Positions 9,568 to 17,665 of a stretch of DNA of 35,885 bases are shown one piece after another. Position 1 is the stretch's first letter, and each line of letters opens with the position of its first letter. The notes below the pieces were generated by a model that searched no databases, had not been told where the DNA came from, and saw only the letters and a list, made by a program, of their open reading frames with translations. The DNA comes from CAWACC01 sp964390695 (GTDB taxonomy: Bacteria > Chlamydiota > Chlamydiia > Chlamydiales > Parachlamydiaceae): contig CAYMKI010000013.1 in NCBI GenBank assembly GCA_964390695.1, positions 1 through 35,885 of the forward strand, read 5' to 3'. The translations under genes were made by a program, and so were the position numbers.

Positions 9568-10866
9568 TTATAAATAGGGGTAAGCGATTTTCATTACGGG
9601 CTTTTTATCTGCTTGCGGATTTTTCCGCACATAAGCTTCAAATTCTGACTTAAACTCTTTGATGGCGCTGAGGATCGGAGGCGCTGCGCCTACAGCTAGC
9701 GGACAAAAAGAGTTTGCCGCCATATTAATGCTGACTTGTTCGATGACGGGTAAGTCGTGTTCGCTGCCATAGCCAGCTTCGATCCTCGCCAGCATCTGCG
9801 TAATCCATCGGGTGCCTTCACGGCACGGCGTGCATTTTCCGCATGACTCGTTTTGATAGAACTGCATCAGACGATGGGCGACTTTGACCATATCGGCGGT
9901 GTCGTCCATGACGATTACCGATGCCGTTCCTAGGGCGCTGTTCCTGGCGGCTAAAGTTTCGAAATCCATGGAGATCTCATAATCTTTGGCTGTTAGCACA
10001 GAGCAGGAAGAGCCTCCGGGATAGCAAGCCTTGAATGTTCTTCCCGGAAACATGCCTCCGGCGGTTTCAATCACCTCTTTGAGGGATACACCCAAAGGAA
10101 ATTCATAGCAGCCGGGTTTTTGCACATGTCCGCTGACTTGGAAGATCTTGGTTCCGGTATTTTTGGGTTTTCCTATGGACTGGTACCACTCTGCTCCATT
10201 GTTGATGATGTGGACGACGTTGCACAGGGTCTCTACGTTATTGATGATGGTAGGTTTTCCATATAGCCCCGAGACCGCAGGAAACGGCGGTTTGAGGCGA
10301 GGTGTGGCCCTATACCCTTCCAGAGAATTGAGCTGGGCGGTTTCTTCGCCGGCAATATAAGCGCCGGCGCCTGGATGAACAAGGATGTCCAGAGAGAAAG
10401 GGCTGTTGAGGATGTTCTTTCCCAAATAACCCTGGCTATGGGCTTCAAGAATAGCTTTGCGCAATATGGCATTGCCTTGATAGTATTCTCCGCGGCAGTA
10501 AATAAAAGCCTTTTCAGCTCCGATGGCGTAGGCGGCTAGAGCTATCCCTTCGATCAGCTGGTGGGGGTCTCTTTCGATTAAAAGGCGATCTTTAAATGTG
10601 CCAGGCTCACTTTCGTCGGCATTGCACACTACATATTTAGGCTGTTGGGGATCTTTAGGAACGAAACCCCATTTCATCCCAGTGGAAAAGCCCGCACCGC
10701 CTCTGCCTCGGAGTCCAGACTGCTTGACCTTATCTTTTAGTTCATCCGGAGAGAAAGAGGTTAGAGCTTTTCTGATAGCCTGATAGCCTCCATTTTTTTT
10801 ATATCCCTCTATAGACACTTGGTTGGGATCGTCGACATGCTTCAGCAACAGGCGCATTTCAGGCAT
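9568..10866 (-). CDS. nuoF: NADH-quinone oxidoreductase subunit F (NADH/FMN binding)
   Basis: This is the NADH-oxidising flavoprotein of complex I, which receives hydride on FMN and passes electrons to its [4Fe-4S] cluster N3. From the ATG at 10866 the protein is 432 aa. The FMN-binding GRGGAGF is at residues 54-60, followed by NADESEPGTFKDR; cluster ligands are C342/C345/C348 (ESCGKCTPC) and C388 (NSFCPLAVG). The start at 10866 is preceded by a perfect AGGAGGT, so the longer frame to 10905 is not needed; the gene overlaps nuoE by eight bases. One oddity is GEETAQLNSLEG, where most relatives have GEETALL/I. Confidence 0.96.
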   Translation of the reverse strand: MPEMRLLLKHVDDPNQVSIEGYKKNGGYQAIRKALTSFSPDELKDKVKQSGLRGRGGAGFSTGMKWGFVPKDPQQPKYVVCNADESEPGTFKDRLLIERDPHQLIEGIALAAYAIGAEKAFIYCRGEYYQGNAILRKAILEAHSQGYLGKNILNSPFSLDILVHPGAGAYIAGEETAQLNSLEGYRATPRLKPPFPAVSGLYGKPTIINNVETLCNVVHIINNGAEWYQSIGKPKNTGTKIFQVSGHVQKPGCYEFPLGVSLKEVIETAGGMFPGRTFKACYPGGSSCSVLTAKDYEISMDFETLAARNSALGTASVIVMDDTADMVKVAHRLMQFYQNESCGKCTPCREGTRWITQMLARIEAGYGSEHDLPVIEQVSINMAANSFCPLAVGAAPPILSAIKEFKSEFEAYVRKNPQADKKPVMKIAYPYL

Positions 10867-11377
10867 GGGATACCTCCTCGCTGGTGATGGGGGAAGGATG
10901 TCCATGTTCTTTTTTGGCTTCGTTTAATAGCGCTTCGATTTGAGATGGATCTACTGGTCCGACGACTTTATCATCGACAAGCATCATGGGGGCTCTGTCG
11001 CACGCTCCTAGGCATTCTGAAGGGATTACGGTAAATTCCCCTTTTGCATCCGTTTCTCCAGGTTTTATGTGCAGGTGGTTGCAAAGGTCTTCTAAGACTT
11101 TGTCGCAGCCGCGCAGCATGCAGGAGAGGTTCTTGCAGACGTGGATGACATGTTTACCAAGTGGTTTTTCATGAAACATATCATAAAAAGTGACGATGGC
11201 ATGTACTTCAGAGGTTTCGATACCGAACAAGCGGGCTATTTCCTCTTGGAGTTCGGCAGGAAGATATCCGATTTCTGCCTGTGCGATATGTAAAGCAGGA
11301 ATCAAAGCTGACCGCGCTTGAGGGTATTTTTTTTGCAGATTTAAAATAGCTTGTTGAGTTTCGGGTTTAAGCATCAC
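10859..11377 (-). CDS. nuoE: NADH-quinone oxidoreductase subunit E (2Fe-2S)
   Basis: This thioredoxin-like [2Fe-2S] subunit forms the NADH-dehydrogenase module with NuoF and NuoG. It is 172 aa with cluster ligands C81-x4-C86 (CKNLSC) and C122-x3-C126 (CLGAC), the family pattern. The frame begins with GTG at 11377 immediately followed by ATG at 11374; AGGAG lies 10 to 13 bases upstream, so either may initiate. The start overlaps the nuoD stop, another coupled junction. Confidence 0.95.
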   Translation of the reverse strand: MMLKPETQQAILNLQKKYPQARSALIPALHIAQAEIGYLPAELQEEIARLFGIETSEVHAIVTFYDMFHEKPLGKHVIHVCKNLSCMLRGCDKVLEDLCNHLHIKPGETDAKGEFTVIPSECLGACDRAPMMLVDDKVVGPVDPSQIEALLNEAKKEHGHPSPITSEEVSHA

Positions 11378-12579
11378 CTATCTACATCTCCTAAAATAGG
11401 GTCTACACTAGCAATTGCGACAATAATATCTGAGAGCATTTGCCCTACGACGGCTTTCTGCAAGACAGCAATGTGGGGAAATGAAGGGGAACGCACCCGG
11501 AGACGATACGGTTTGTTGCTGCCATTGCTGACTAAAAAATAACCTAATTCTCCACGGGCCGATTCGACACATTGGTAGATTTCTCCTGCCGGTGGATGCA
11601 AGCCTTCGCTCACTAATTTAAACTGGTGTATTACGGCTTCCATACTGCGCGCCAGCTCCGCTCTAGGGGGCAGGGCGACTTTACGGTTGGCGGTAATGAC
11701 AGGTCCAGGCTTCAGCCTGGCAAGGGCTTGCTCAATTAATGATAGGCTTTGGCGCATCTCCTCCATGCGGATGAGGTATCTGGCATAGGAGTCGCCCTCT
11801 GTATATGTCGGAACATCGAAATTGTAGGTGTCGTAGCCTAGATAAGGATAGGCTTTGCGGATGTCATAAGGTACGCCTGCCGCACGCAGGACAGGCCCTG
11901 TGCACATGTACTGTTGGCAGAGGGTTTTGTCGATCGGTGCAATACCCTTCAAGCGTTCGCACCATACATAATTGTCTGTAAGTAAGTTGTCGAGGTCTTT
12001 CCAGGTGGCTGGAAAACCCTTCAAAAACTCTCTGATACGGTTTTCAAAGTTTTCTGGCAAGTCTTTGGCCAGGCCGCCGATCCGCCAGAAGGAAGGGAAC
12101 ATTCTTGCTCCAGACCATTCTTCGAATAAGTCGAGGATTTTTTCTCTTTCGCAAAAGCAGTACATGTAAACCGAAGACATGTTCAGTTCTAGGGCGCTAG
12201 TTCCTGCCCACAGTAAATGGCTGCCGATGCGTGCCAATTCCAGTATGATCAATCTAATGACTTGGGCCCTTTCGGGCACCTCTATCTGCATCAGCCTCTC
12301 CATGGTAGAGGCATAGGCTTGCTCTTCAGCTGGTCCCGATAAATAGTCTAAGCGGTCGATGAGAGTAAAGATCTGATGATAGGTGCGCGTCTCGCATTCT
12401 TTCTCTACGCCTGTATGCAGATAGCCGATCACAGGTTCGGCGGAAATGATCACCTCGCCGTCGAGATGGAGTTTTATTCGCAAAACGCCATGGGTTGATG
12501 GGTGCTGAGGCCCTAAGTTCAGCTCCATGATGCTGTCCGAAAATTCTAGCTGAGGTGTATCGTTATTTGTTTTTGACAT
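11374..12579 (-). CDS. nuoD: NADH-quinone oxidoreductase subunit D
   Basis: This is the 49-kDa-type subunit, related to [NiFe]-hydrogenase large subunits; it builds the quinone headgroup site next to cluster N2. The 401-aa product has the N-terminal LGPQHPSTHGVLR motif, the GYLHTGVEK block and the C-terminal DPILGDVDR end typical of the family. In E. coli nuoC and nuoD are fused; here they are separate genes overlapping by 17 bases. The ribosome-binding site lies inside nuoC and is weak, which suits coupled translation. Confidence 0.97.
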   Translation of the reverse strand: MSKTNNDTPQLEFSDSIMELNLGPQHPSTHGVLRIKLHLDGEVIISAEPVIGYLHTGVEKECETRTYHQIFTLIDRLDYLSGPAEEQAYASTMERLMQIEVPERAQVIRLIILELARIGSHLLWAGTSALELNMSSVYMYCFCEREKILDLFEEWSGARMFPSFWRIGGLAKDLPENFENRIREFLKGFPATWKDLDNLLTDNYVWCERLKGIAPIDKTLCQQYMCTGPVLRAAGVPYDIRKAYPYLGYDTYNFDVPTYTEGDSYARYLIRMEEMRQSLSLIEQALARLKPGPVITANRKVALPPRAELARSMEAVIHQFKLVSEGLHPPAGEIYQCVESARGELGYFLVSNGSNKPYRLRVRSPSFPHIAVLQKAVVGQMLSDIIVAIASVDPILGDVDR

Positions 12580-13087
12580 AAGGTATTATTTCCGAAGGCA
12601 CTTTGGGTTTGACGCCATGTTTAAATTCAACCACTTCTTCTGTGAGCGCGTAATCTTTTCGGAGAGGATGCCCTGTCCAGTTATCCGGCATGAGTATGCG
12701 TTTTAGGTCAGGATGTCCGCTGAAACCGACTCCGAATAGGTCATAAAGTTCTCTTTCATACCAGGCAGCGCCACCCCATAAATCGGATACAGAGGGTAGC
12801 TGCGCGTCACGCTCCACCAAGACCTTGATTCTAAGACGTTGAAGGTTGCTCGGATTGTGCAGCCAATAGACAACCTGGGTGTGTTTGTGCGGCTCCAGGT
12901 AGTCCACTCCAGTCAGGTCCATTAACACTTCAAATCCCGGGTCGGGGGATTGCTTTAAGAAGGCCAAAATTTCCTTAAGCTTGTTTTTTTTGACTTCGAG
13001 CGTGTGCTCTCCGAGGAATTCCGATGTTGCGCATATCCCGGTATCAAATTTATCTTTAAGCTGTTGAATGGTTTGTAGAGTATTCAT
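12563..13087 (-). CDS. nuoC: NADH-quinone oxidoreductase subunit C
   Basis: This is the 30-kDa-type peripheral subunit, a structural partner of NuoD without its own redox centre. The 174-aa product contains the family signature YERELYDLFGVGF followed by HPDLKRILMPDNWTGHPLRKDY near the C-terminus. It starts inside the nuoB stop (ATGA) and overlaps nuoD by 17 bases. Confidence 0.95.
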   Translation of the reverse strand: MNTLQTIQQLKDKFDTGICATSEFLGEHTLEVKKNKLKEILAFLKQSPDPGFEVLMDLTGVDYLEPHKHTQVVYWLHNPSNLQRLRIKVLVERDAQLPSVSDLWGGAAWYERELYDLFGVGFSGHPDLKRILMPDNWTGHPLRKDYALTEEVVEFKHGVKPKVPSEIIPYVKNK

Positions 13088-13563
13088 TTTACCGTTAGGG
13101 GGTGTTCTTTTTGGATTTTTTTCTGCAGCATAATCAACCCTTCCAATAGAGCTTCAGGTCTTGGAGGGCATCCCGGGACATAGACATCTACCGGGACTAT
13201 TTTGTCCACTCCCTGCACTATGGCGTAGTTGTTGAATATGCCTCCGCAGGCGGCGCAATCGCCCATGGCGATCACCCATTTTGGGTCTAACATCTGATCA
13301 TAAATGGTCCTTAATACCGGGGCCATTTTTTGGCTGACCCTGCCGGCGACGATCATAACATCGCTTTGGCGCGGAGATGCTCGGAACACTTCCATGCCAA
13401 AACGGGCGATGTCATAACGGCTAGCCGCTGTAGACATCATTTCAATAGCGCAGCAAGCCAAGCCAAATTGCGCGGGCCATAGGGAATTTCCCCTAGCCCA
13501 ATTGATCAGCTTTTCCAGAGGAGCGACAATAAAGGGCGTTTTTTCCCTAGGATTCATTCCCAT
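13084..13563 (-). CDS. nuoB: NADH-quinone oxidoreductase subunit B (cluster N2)
   Basis: This small peripheral subunit carries cluster N2, the direct donor to quinone. With the start at 13563 it is 160 aa. N2 ligands are seen as the adjacent pair C37-C38 (GLACCAIEMM), C103 (GDCAACGG) and C132 (VPGCPPRPEALLEG). GGGAGGT six bases before 13563 fixes this ATG; the frame extends to 13605 inside nuoA but without a ribosome-binding site. It overlaps nuoA by ten bases and nuoC by four. Confidence 0.96.
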   Translation of the reverse strand: MGMNPREKTPFIVAPLEKLINWARGNSLWPAQFGLACCAIEMMSTAASRYDIARFGMEVFRASPRQSDVMIVAGRVSQKMAPVLRTIYDQMLDPKWVIAMGDCAACGGIFNNYAIVQGVDKIVPVDVYVPGCPPRPEALLEGLIMLQKKIQKEHPLTVK

Positions 13564-13910
13564 TCTAAACCTCCCTTTCGCCAAACGTACATAAATCCTA
13601 TACATAGAGCTGCCATAAAAAAGGCCATTTCATAAAAGGCAAAAGGGCCGATTTTTTTGGCGATGACTGCCCATGGGTACATAAATATCACTTCCACATC
13701 GAACACTAAAAATATCAAGGCGACCAGATAATACCGCAGAGGAAATCGCTTTTTTAGCAGATGCGTTTCGGTTTGAATGCCCGATTCATATGGCAAAAAT
13801 TTTGCTGGAGCAGATTTATTGGAGGGAAAAAGCGCGGTAGCGAGCAAAATGCCTAGTGCGACTAAGGCAGCCATACCCAAATATATGTAAAGAGGTAGTG
13901 TGTTTTCCAT
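13554..13910 (-). CDS. nuoA: NADH-quinone oxidoreductase subunit A
   Basis: This small membrane subunit anchors the arm junction. The 118-aa product has three transmembrane helices, the loop with YESGIQTE before TM2, and LIFLVFDVEVIFMYPWA with the conserved acidic pair in TM2. It is the first gene of the nuo operon. The upstream 20 bases show no good ribosome-binding site, unusual for this operon, but the short leader from the predicted promoter fits initiation here. Confidence 0.95.
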   Translation of the reverse strand: MENTLPLYIYLGMAALVALGILLATALFPSNKSAPAKFLPYESGIQTETHLLKKRFPLRYYLVALIFLVFDVEVIFMYPWAVIAKKIGPFAFYEMAFFMAALCIGFMYVWRKGGLEWE

Positions 13911-13938
13911 GTAAGTAATACTTTAATTTTAAATAACA

Positions 13939-13967
13939 TCCATATCAGGCAAGATAGGGTGTGTCAA
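13939..13967 (-). promoter_or_regulatory. Predicted promoter of the nuo operon
   Basis: Read on the minus strand, a perfect -35 TTGACA (13962-13967) is separated by 17 bases from TATGGA (13939-13944), a 3/6 match to the -10 consensus. Transcription would start near 13932, leaving a leader of about 22 bases before nuoA. This is a housekeeping-sigma type promoter by inspection only. Confidence 0.5.
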
Positions 13968-14125
13968 TATTTTTTTATCGCGTGTTAAATACCTTATAAA
14001 AAATGCAGATGATGGAAACCTTAAGTATGAGGATATGAGTCTTCCAAAAATAAGACACTCTAGCACAAATATCACACTTGTAAAAGTATGAGTCATGCAT
14101 CAAATTGGCTAGCTATAGACTTTTT

Positions 14126-15883
14126 CTAACCTTGGTCTCCCATGACAATAAAAGGAATAAAATTATCGGAAGCGTATTTCATCAAATTTACGACTTCTTG
14201 ACTATTTGTGGCTATGGCTAATTCTCTTTCAAGTTGATTTATCTGTGATGTTAGTGTTGTTTCTTCTGAAGAACCAGCTTTAAGCTTTGCTTTTTGTTCT
14301 TTTAAATCTGTTATTTGTTTCGTCAGGGGATCTACAACTTCCTCCTTTATATTTTTGAATTTGGCTAAATCGATGTTAAGTGTTTGTGACTCCTGGCTTG
14401 AAAAATGACACGGATCGATTAAAAAGCCTGCCAAATCCGTATTTTTTGTTGAGACATTTAATTCTACAAATCGATCATTCTCATTTTCACCTACATGACT
14501 CAGCGATGTAGGTCCATGAATACCAGCAGGCATGAGTCGCGCAGCAAAAGTTTCGCCTCCTTCTCGAATAGCTTTTTCCCATTTAGATGCAGAGGGATGG
14601 ATATTCGTATCTTTCCATTTTTTATTGTCTTTAAGCATCTCTTTACTAAACGTTGCAATTTGTTCCAGCTGTTTCCCTACGTCAATGGATGAATTGCCAT
14701 AAATTAATTTGCCAAGCGTGTCCTTGTAAGGAGTTCCATATTTCTGATAAATTTCTTTCAGTTGATCTAAATAGTCAACTAAAGCAGGAATCTCTTCAAA
14801 CGAAGCGTCTTTTGGGTTAAGGAGAGCTTTTTTAGTGCCCTGATCTAAACCTGCTAAAAAATTTTGAAGATGGATACGTTCTTGAGAAGTTAAATCAGTA
14901 TTTTCAGCTAAAATCACCTGTACTAATCCTTCTCCAAGATTTTTTGTATAGCTACATAAGGCATGGTATCGCCTCAGATGGTTGATGAAATTATCTACAT
15001 CTTTTAGTTGTTTCTCATAGCTAACTTTTTCTTGATCAGACATTTTAGCCACTTCTTCTTTTGATTTTTTAAATCCTACAGGCGAAAGGCGATCAGCAGC
15101 ATAGGTATCTAAAATTGATTGGGGTGGAATTTTCATAATTATTCCGGCTCGCTTGTCGGGTTGGAACATCCTGCCTCTTTCGGAGTTTAACGCAGAAACA
15201 CAAAGTTTATCATTATTATTGAGAAGGAAATTTTCGTCTCTTAATTTTGGATTGGCCATAGGCTTGCTTACTTTTGAGTTGATCAGCCAGAAAGGACAGG
15301 TATGAACCATAAAATTGCTTTCTGGCTTCGTCCATCCTGTTAACTGATATTCATTTCCAGATTCCTCTTTCACTGTTATTGGAACAGCCTTATAACCGAG
15401 TTTAGTCATTTGCTCAGAAAAATATTTTTTAGCTTCACCAGGGTCTTTAATTTCACGAGTCAATTTTGAAACTTTTCCTAATTTATCTGTTTGGTGCTCT
15501 ATCAGGGAATATGCAATTTCTGCCTTGCTAGGTGCTCGTGAATTATGTATTGTTTTAATTGCATTATCGATAACATCTTTATCTGCTGATTTGCGGATGT
15601 CTAAAGCATCAGTTAAAGTATCAAACATAGGAAATTTAGATTTAACGTTAGGGCTTTCCTTTTCAATTGCTTCGCCTGGAGCATTGTGTTGTTCTTTGAC
15701 GCTTTGTACTGCTTGAGAAACAAAATTTGAACTTGTAGCAGGAGGTTCATGTTCGATTTTTGATTTTAATAAATTGGAATCTATCTGGTTAGTTTTAGTT
15801 GTTTGTTTTGAAGCTTCTTGCTTTGATACGGGTTGGTTTGTTAATTCGCTAGGTGAAGAATAATTTTTTATTAGTGGATCCAT
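14126..15883 (-). CDS. Hypothetical protein, AT-rich, possible secreted effector
   Basis: I do not recognise a family. From the ATG at 15883 (GGGAG six bases upstream; a second in-frame ATG at 15913 has no such site) the protein is 585 aa, with no signal peptide or transmembrane segment. The first ~90 residues are polar, rich in Ser/Thr/Gln/Lys and low complexity, as in type III secreted chlamydial proteins. A middle block near MFQPDKRAGIIMKIPPQSIL resembles a short motif I associate with effector-type enzymes, but this is a weak impression. A coiled-coil-prone stretch lies near the C-terminus (PLTKQITDLKEQKAKLKAG onward). It is more AT-rich than the neighbouring nuo and opp genes. It stands alone, with its own likely promoter. 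Confidence 0.75.
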   Translation of the reverse strand: MDPLIKNYSSPSELTNQPVSKQEASKQTTKTNQIDSNLLKSKIEHEPPATSSNFVSQAVQSVKEQHNAPGEAIEKESPNVKSKFPMFDTLTDALDIRKSADKDVIDNAIKTIHNSRAPSKAEIAYSLIEHQTDKLGKVSKLTREIKDPGEAKKYFSEQMTKLGYKAVPITVKEESGNEYQLTGWTKPESNFMVHTCPFWLINSKVSKPMANPKLRDENFLLNNNDKLCVSALNSERGRMFQPDKRAGIIMKIPPQSILDTYAADRLSPVGFKKSKEEVAKMSDQEKVSYEKQLKDVDNFINHLRRYHALCSYTKNLGEGLVQVILAENTDLTSQERIHLQNFLAGLDQGTKKALLNPKDASFEEIPALVDYLDQLKEIYQKYGTPYKDTLGKLIYGNSSIDVGKQLEQIATFSKEMLKDNKKWKDTNIHPSASKWEKAIREGGETFAARLMPAGIHGPTSLSHVGENENDRFVELNVSTKNTDLAGFLIDPCHFSSQESQTLNIDLAKFKNIKEEVVDPLTKQITDLKEQKAKLKAGSSEETTLTSQINQLERELAIATNSQEVVNLMKYASDNFIPFIVMGDQG

Positions 15884-15928
15884 ATAATCTCCCTTTTTAA
15901 TTGGAGTTATCATATTTTTATTTTACAA

Positions 15929-15934
15929 ATTATA
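15929..15934 (-). promoter_or_regulatory. Predicted -10 element for the 585-aa hypothetical gene
   Basis: A consensus TATAAT is present on the minus strand 46 bases before the ATG at 15883, in the AT-rich gap 15884-16086. No good -35 is visible at 16 to 18 bases. High local A+T means a chance match is quite possible. Confidence 0.3.
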
Positions 15935-16086
15935 CTAACAGGTTTGATTTATAGATTTTATTATAACATTATAAATATATTTTATAACATATATTAAAAA
16001 ATAAAATATAAACTTTATAAAATGTTAATTAAAAACTCACCTTACGCAATTAAGGGATAGATGAGCAAAGGAGAGGTTTTGATTGC

Positions 16087-16136
16087 GGAAAAAGACAAAA
16101 AGCGCAGTCATATTGAGAAAAATATGGCGAGCGCTT
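16087..16136 (-). terminator. Intrinsic terminator of the opp permease operon
   Basis: On the minus strand a hairpin pairs AAGCGC with GCGCTT and CATATT with AATATG (arms within 16100-16136, an internal loop between the two stems, six-base loop TTTCTC), followed by TTTGTCTTTTTC (16088-16099). The hairpin begins at the stop codon of the oppC-like gene, so the transcript ends immediately after it. Confidence 0.75.
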
Positions 16137-17661
16137 ATCGATTTAATTTTGGATCTAGAGCGTCTCGAAGCGCATCGCCTATAAGGGCGATGCATAACAA
16201 GAGCAGGGTAAGCATCATTGCAGGAGGCCAAAGCAGTCGGCTTTCCCCTGGAAAAGCACGCCGTCCTTCGTCCATCAATACACCCCAGGAGCAAGAGCCT
16301 TCTTCTCCAAGTCCGAGAAAGGATAGTCCTGCCTCACTGCTGATAGCTCCCATAACGGCAAAAGGAAGCAATGTCAGGACTGGAGGAATGGCATTGGGTA
16401 GAATATATGAAAATATAGTAAAGCTATCACTGAATCCGACGGCTTGACAAGCTTCCACGTAGGTTAAATTTCTTTGCTTGAAAAATTCACCTCGTACATA
16501 GCGGCTGATGGTTGTCCAGCCAAATATGCCAATCACCAAGATGACTAGAAAGATGGATTTACTTTGTAAGATAGCCACCACGAACAGCAGCATGAAAAAG
16601 GTAGGCATAGATTCCCATATCTCCAGCAGGCGGCATACGATGATATCAAAAGAGCCGCCGTAATAGCCTGAAAATGCTCCGATGGGAATGCCTATGAGCA
16701 AAGCGATACTTACGGAAAGAATACCCACGACCAGAGAGATGCGGATGCCGAAGATCAAGGCGGACACTAGGTCTTTGCGGTTGATTCGCGACAACTTCCA
16801 CCACGGAAGAAACTGATTGAGAATTTGATCGCCGCCGGCATCATCTTCCCAATGAAAATAGGAGATGAGGGGCAAAACCTCGAATTGTAGCTGGGCTAAG
16901 TTCTGATCTATCCACTGCCTGCGTTGTTGAAGATACTGTGCTTTAGCTGCGGCATATTGATAAGATGGCGATTCCGGTGATGCAGATTTCAGGAGGAGGT
17001 TCTGTCGGCTTATATCCTCTTTTTCTAATTGGAGCTGGTTCGCCCACAGGGAGGGCAGAGAGGTTGGCAATCCCTTTGTGCGGCTATAATCTCCATACTG
17101 CTTTTCGTAAGGTAGCCATGATTCATGCTGGAGTTTAAGCTGCTGTTGTCGGAGGAGGAGGTTTAACTTGGCGTAAGGGGTCATATACTTCAGGTCGAAA
17201 TTCCAATCTGGGTAGGGATGATCTTTTAAAGCGCGCTGCCTTTCGCGGATCAAATCCAGGTTGGCTGCGGGATCTAGGCGCGGGCTGAATATAATTGTAA
17301 AAAACAGGGTCGTTTGCAAAACAGCTAGCAGAATTAAACAAGCCCACTTAGCCTTGGCGTTAGAGCGGAAAAATTTTGAGAGAAGAATGCCTGCGGGAAA
17401 GATAAAGATCAGGAGGTTGAAGAAAATATCGATGTTTTTGGTGTAGTAGCCGGTATAAAAGAGATACCTGAAAAATGGAAAATACCACTGTCCATCATAG
17501 TTTACAACTAAAGGCTTGCTGGAAGCTAAAAAAGGGGCATAGATGCCCGCTAAGGTGAAGATAATGAACAGATAAGCCGCTGCGCGGCCCATCCTGTGAC
17601 GGTTAAAGCGTATTGTTAGGTTGTTCCAAAACGATTGCGTGGTGACGGTCTTAGTTTTCAT
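16135..17661 (-). CDS. oppC: Peptide-type ABC transporter permease, OppC/YejE-like
   Basis: This is the second inner-membrane permease of an oligopeptide-class ABC importer. The 508-aa protein is much longer than ordinary OppC (about 300). TM1 is at roughly 27-49. A long segment (about 50-310) contains two extra hydrophobic stretches and a Gln/Arg/Leu-rich, probably helical region before the core BPD_transp_1 domain, which begins near LVSALIFGIRISLVVGI. The EAA loop is visible as YVEACQAVGFSDSFTIFSYI. The YFPFFRYLFYTG segment is reminiscent of YejE-type permeases. It lies four bases after the oppB-like gene; neither ATPase nor binding-protein genes are in the window. Confidence 0.85.
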   Translation of the reverse strand: MKTKTVTTQSFWNNLTIRFNRHRMGRAAAYLFIIFTLAGIYAPFLASSKPLVVNYDGQWYFPFFRYLFYTGYYTKNIDIFFNLLIFIFPAGILLSKFFRSNAKAKWACLILLAVLQTTLFFTIIFSPRLDPAANLDLIRERQRALKDHPYPDWNFDLKYMTPYAKLNLLLRQQQLKLQHESWLPYEKQYGDYSRTKGLPTSLPSLWANQLQLEKEDISRQNLLLKSASPESPSYQYAAAKAQYLQQRRQWIDQNLAQLQFEVLPLISYFHWEDDAGGDQILNQFLPWWKLSRINRKDLVSALIFGIRISLVVGILSVSIALLIGIPIGAFSGYYGGSFDIIVCRLLEIWESMPTFFMLLFVVAILQSKSIFLVILVIGIFGWTTISRYVRGEFFKQRNLTYVEACQAVGFSDSFTIFSYILPNAIPPVLTLLPFAVMGAISSEAGLSFLGLGEEGSCSWGVLMDEGRRAFPGESRLLWPPAMMLTLLLLCIALIGDALRDALDPKLNR

Positions 17662-17665
17662 ATGT

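Noticed and set aside
13564..13605. Upstream extension of nuoB
   Set aside because: GGGAGGT sits correctly for the ATG at 13563; the longer start has no such site.
16037..16294. Minus-strand open frame of 85 codons over the opp terminator
   Set aside because: Overlaps the end of the oppC-like gene in another frame and spans its terminator; no protein features.
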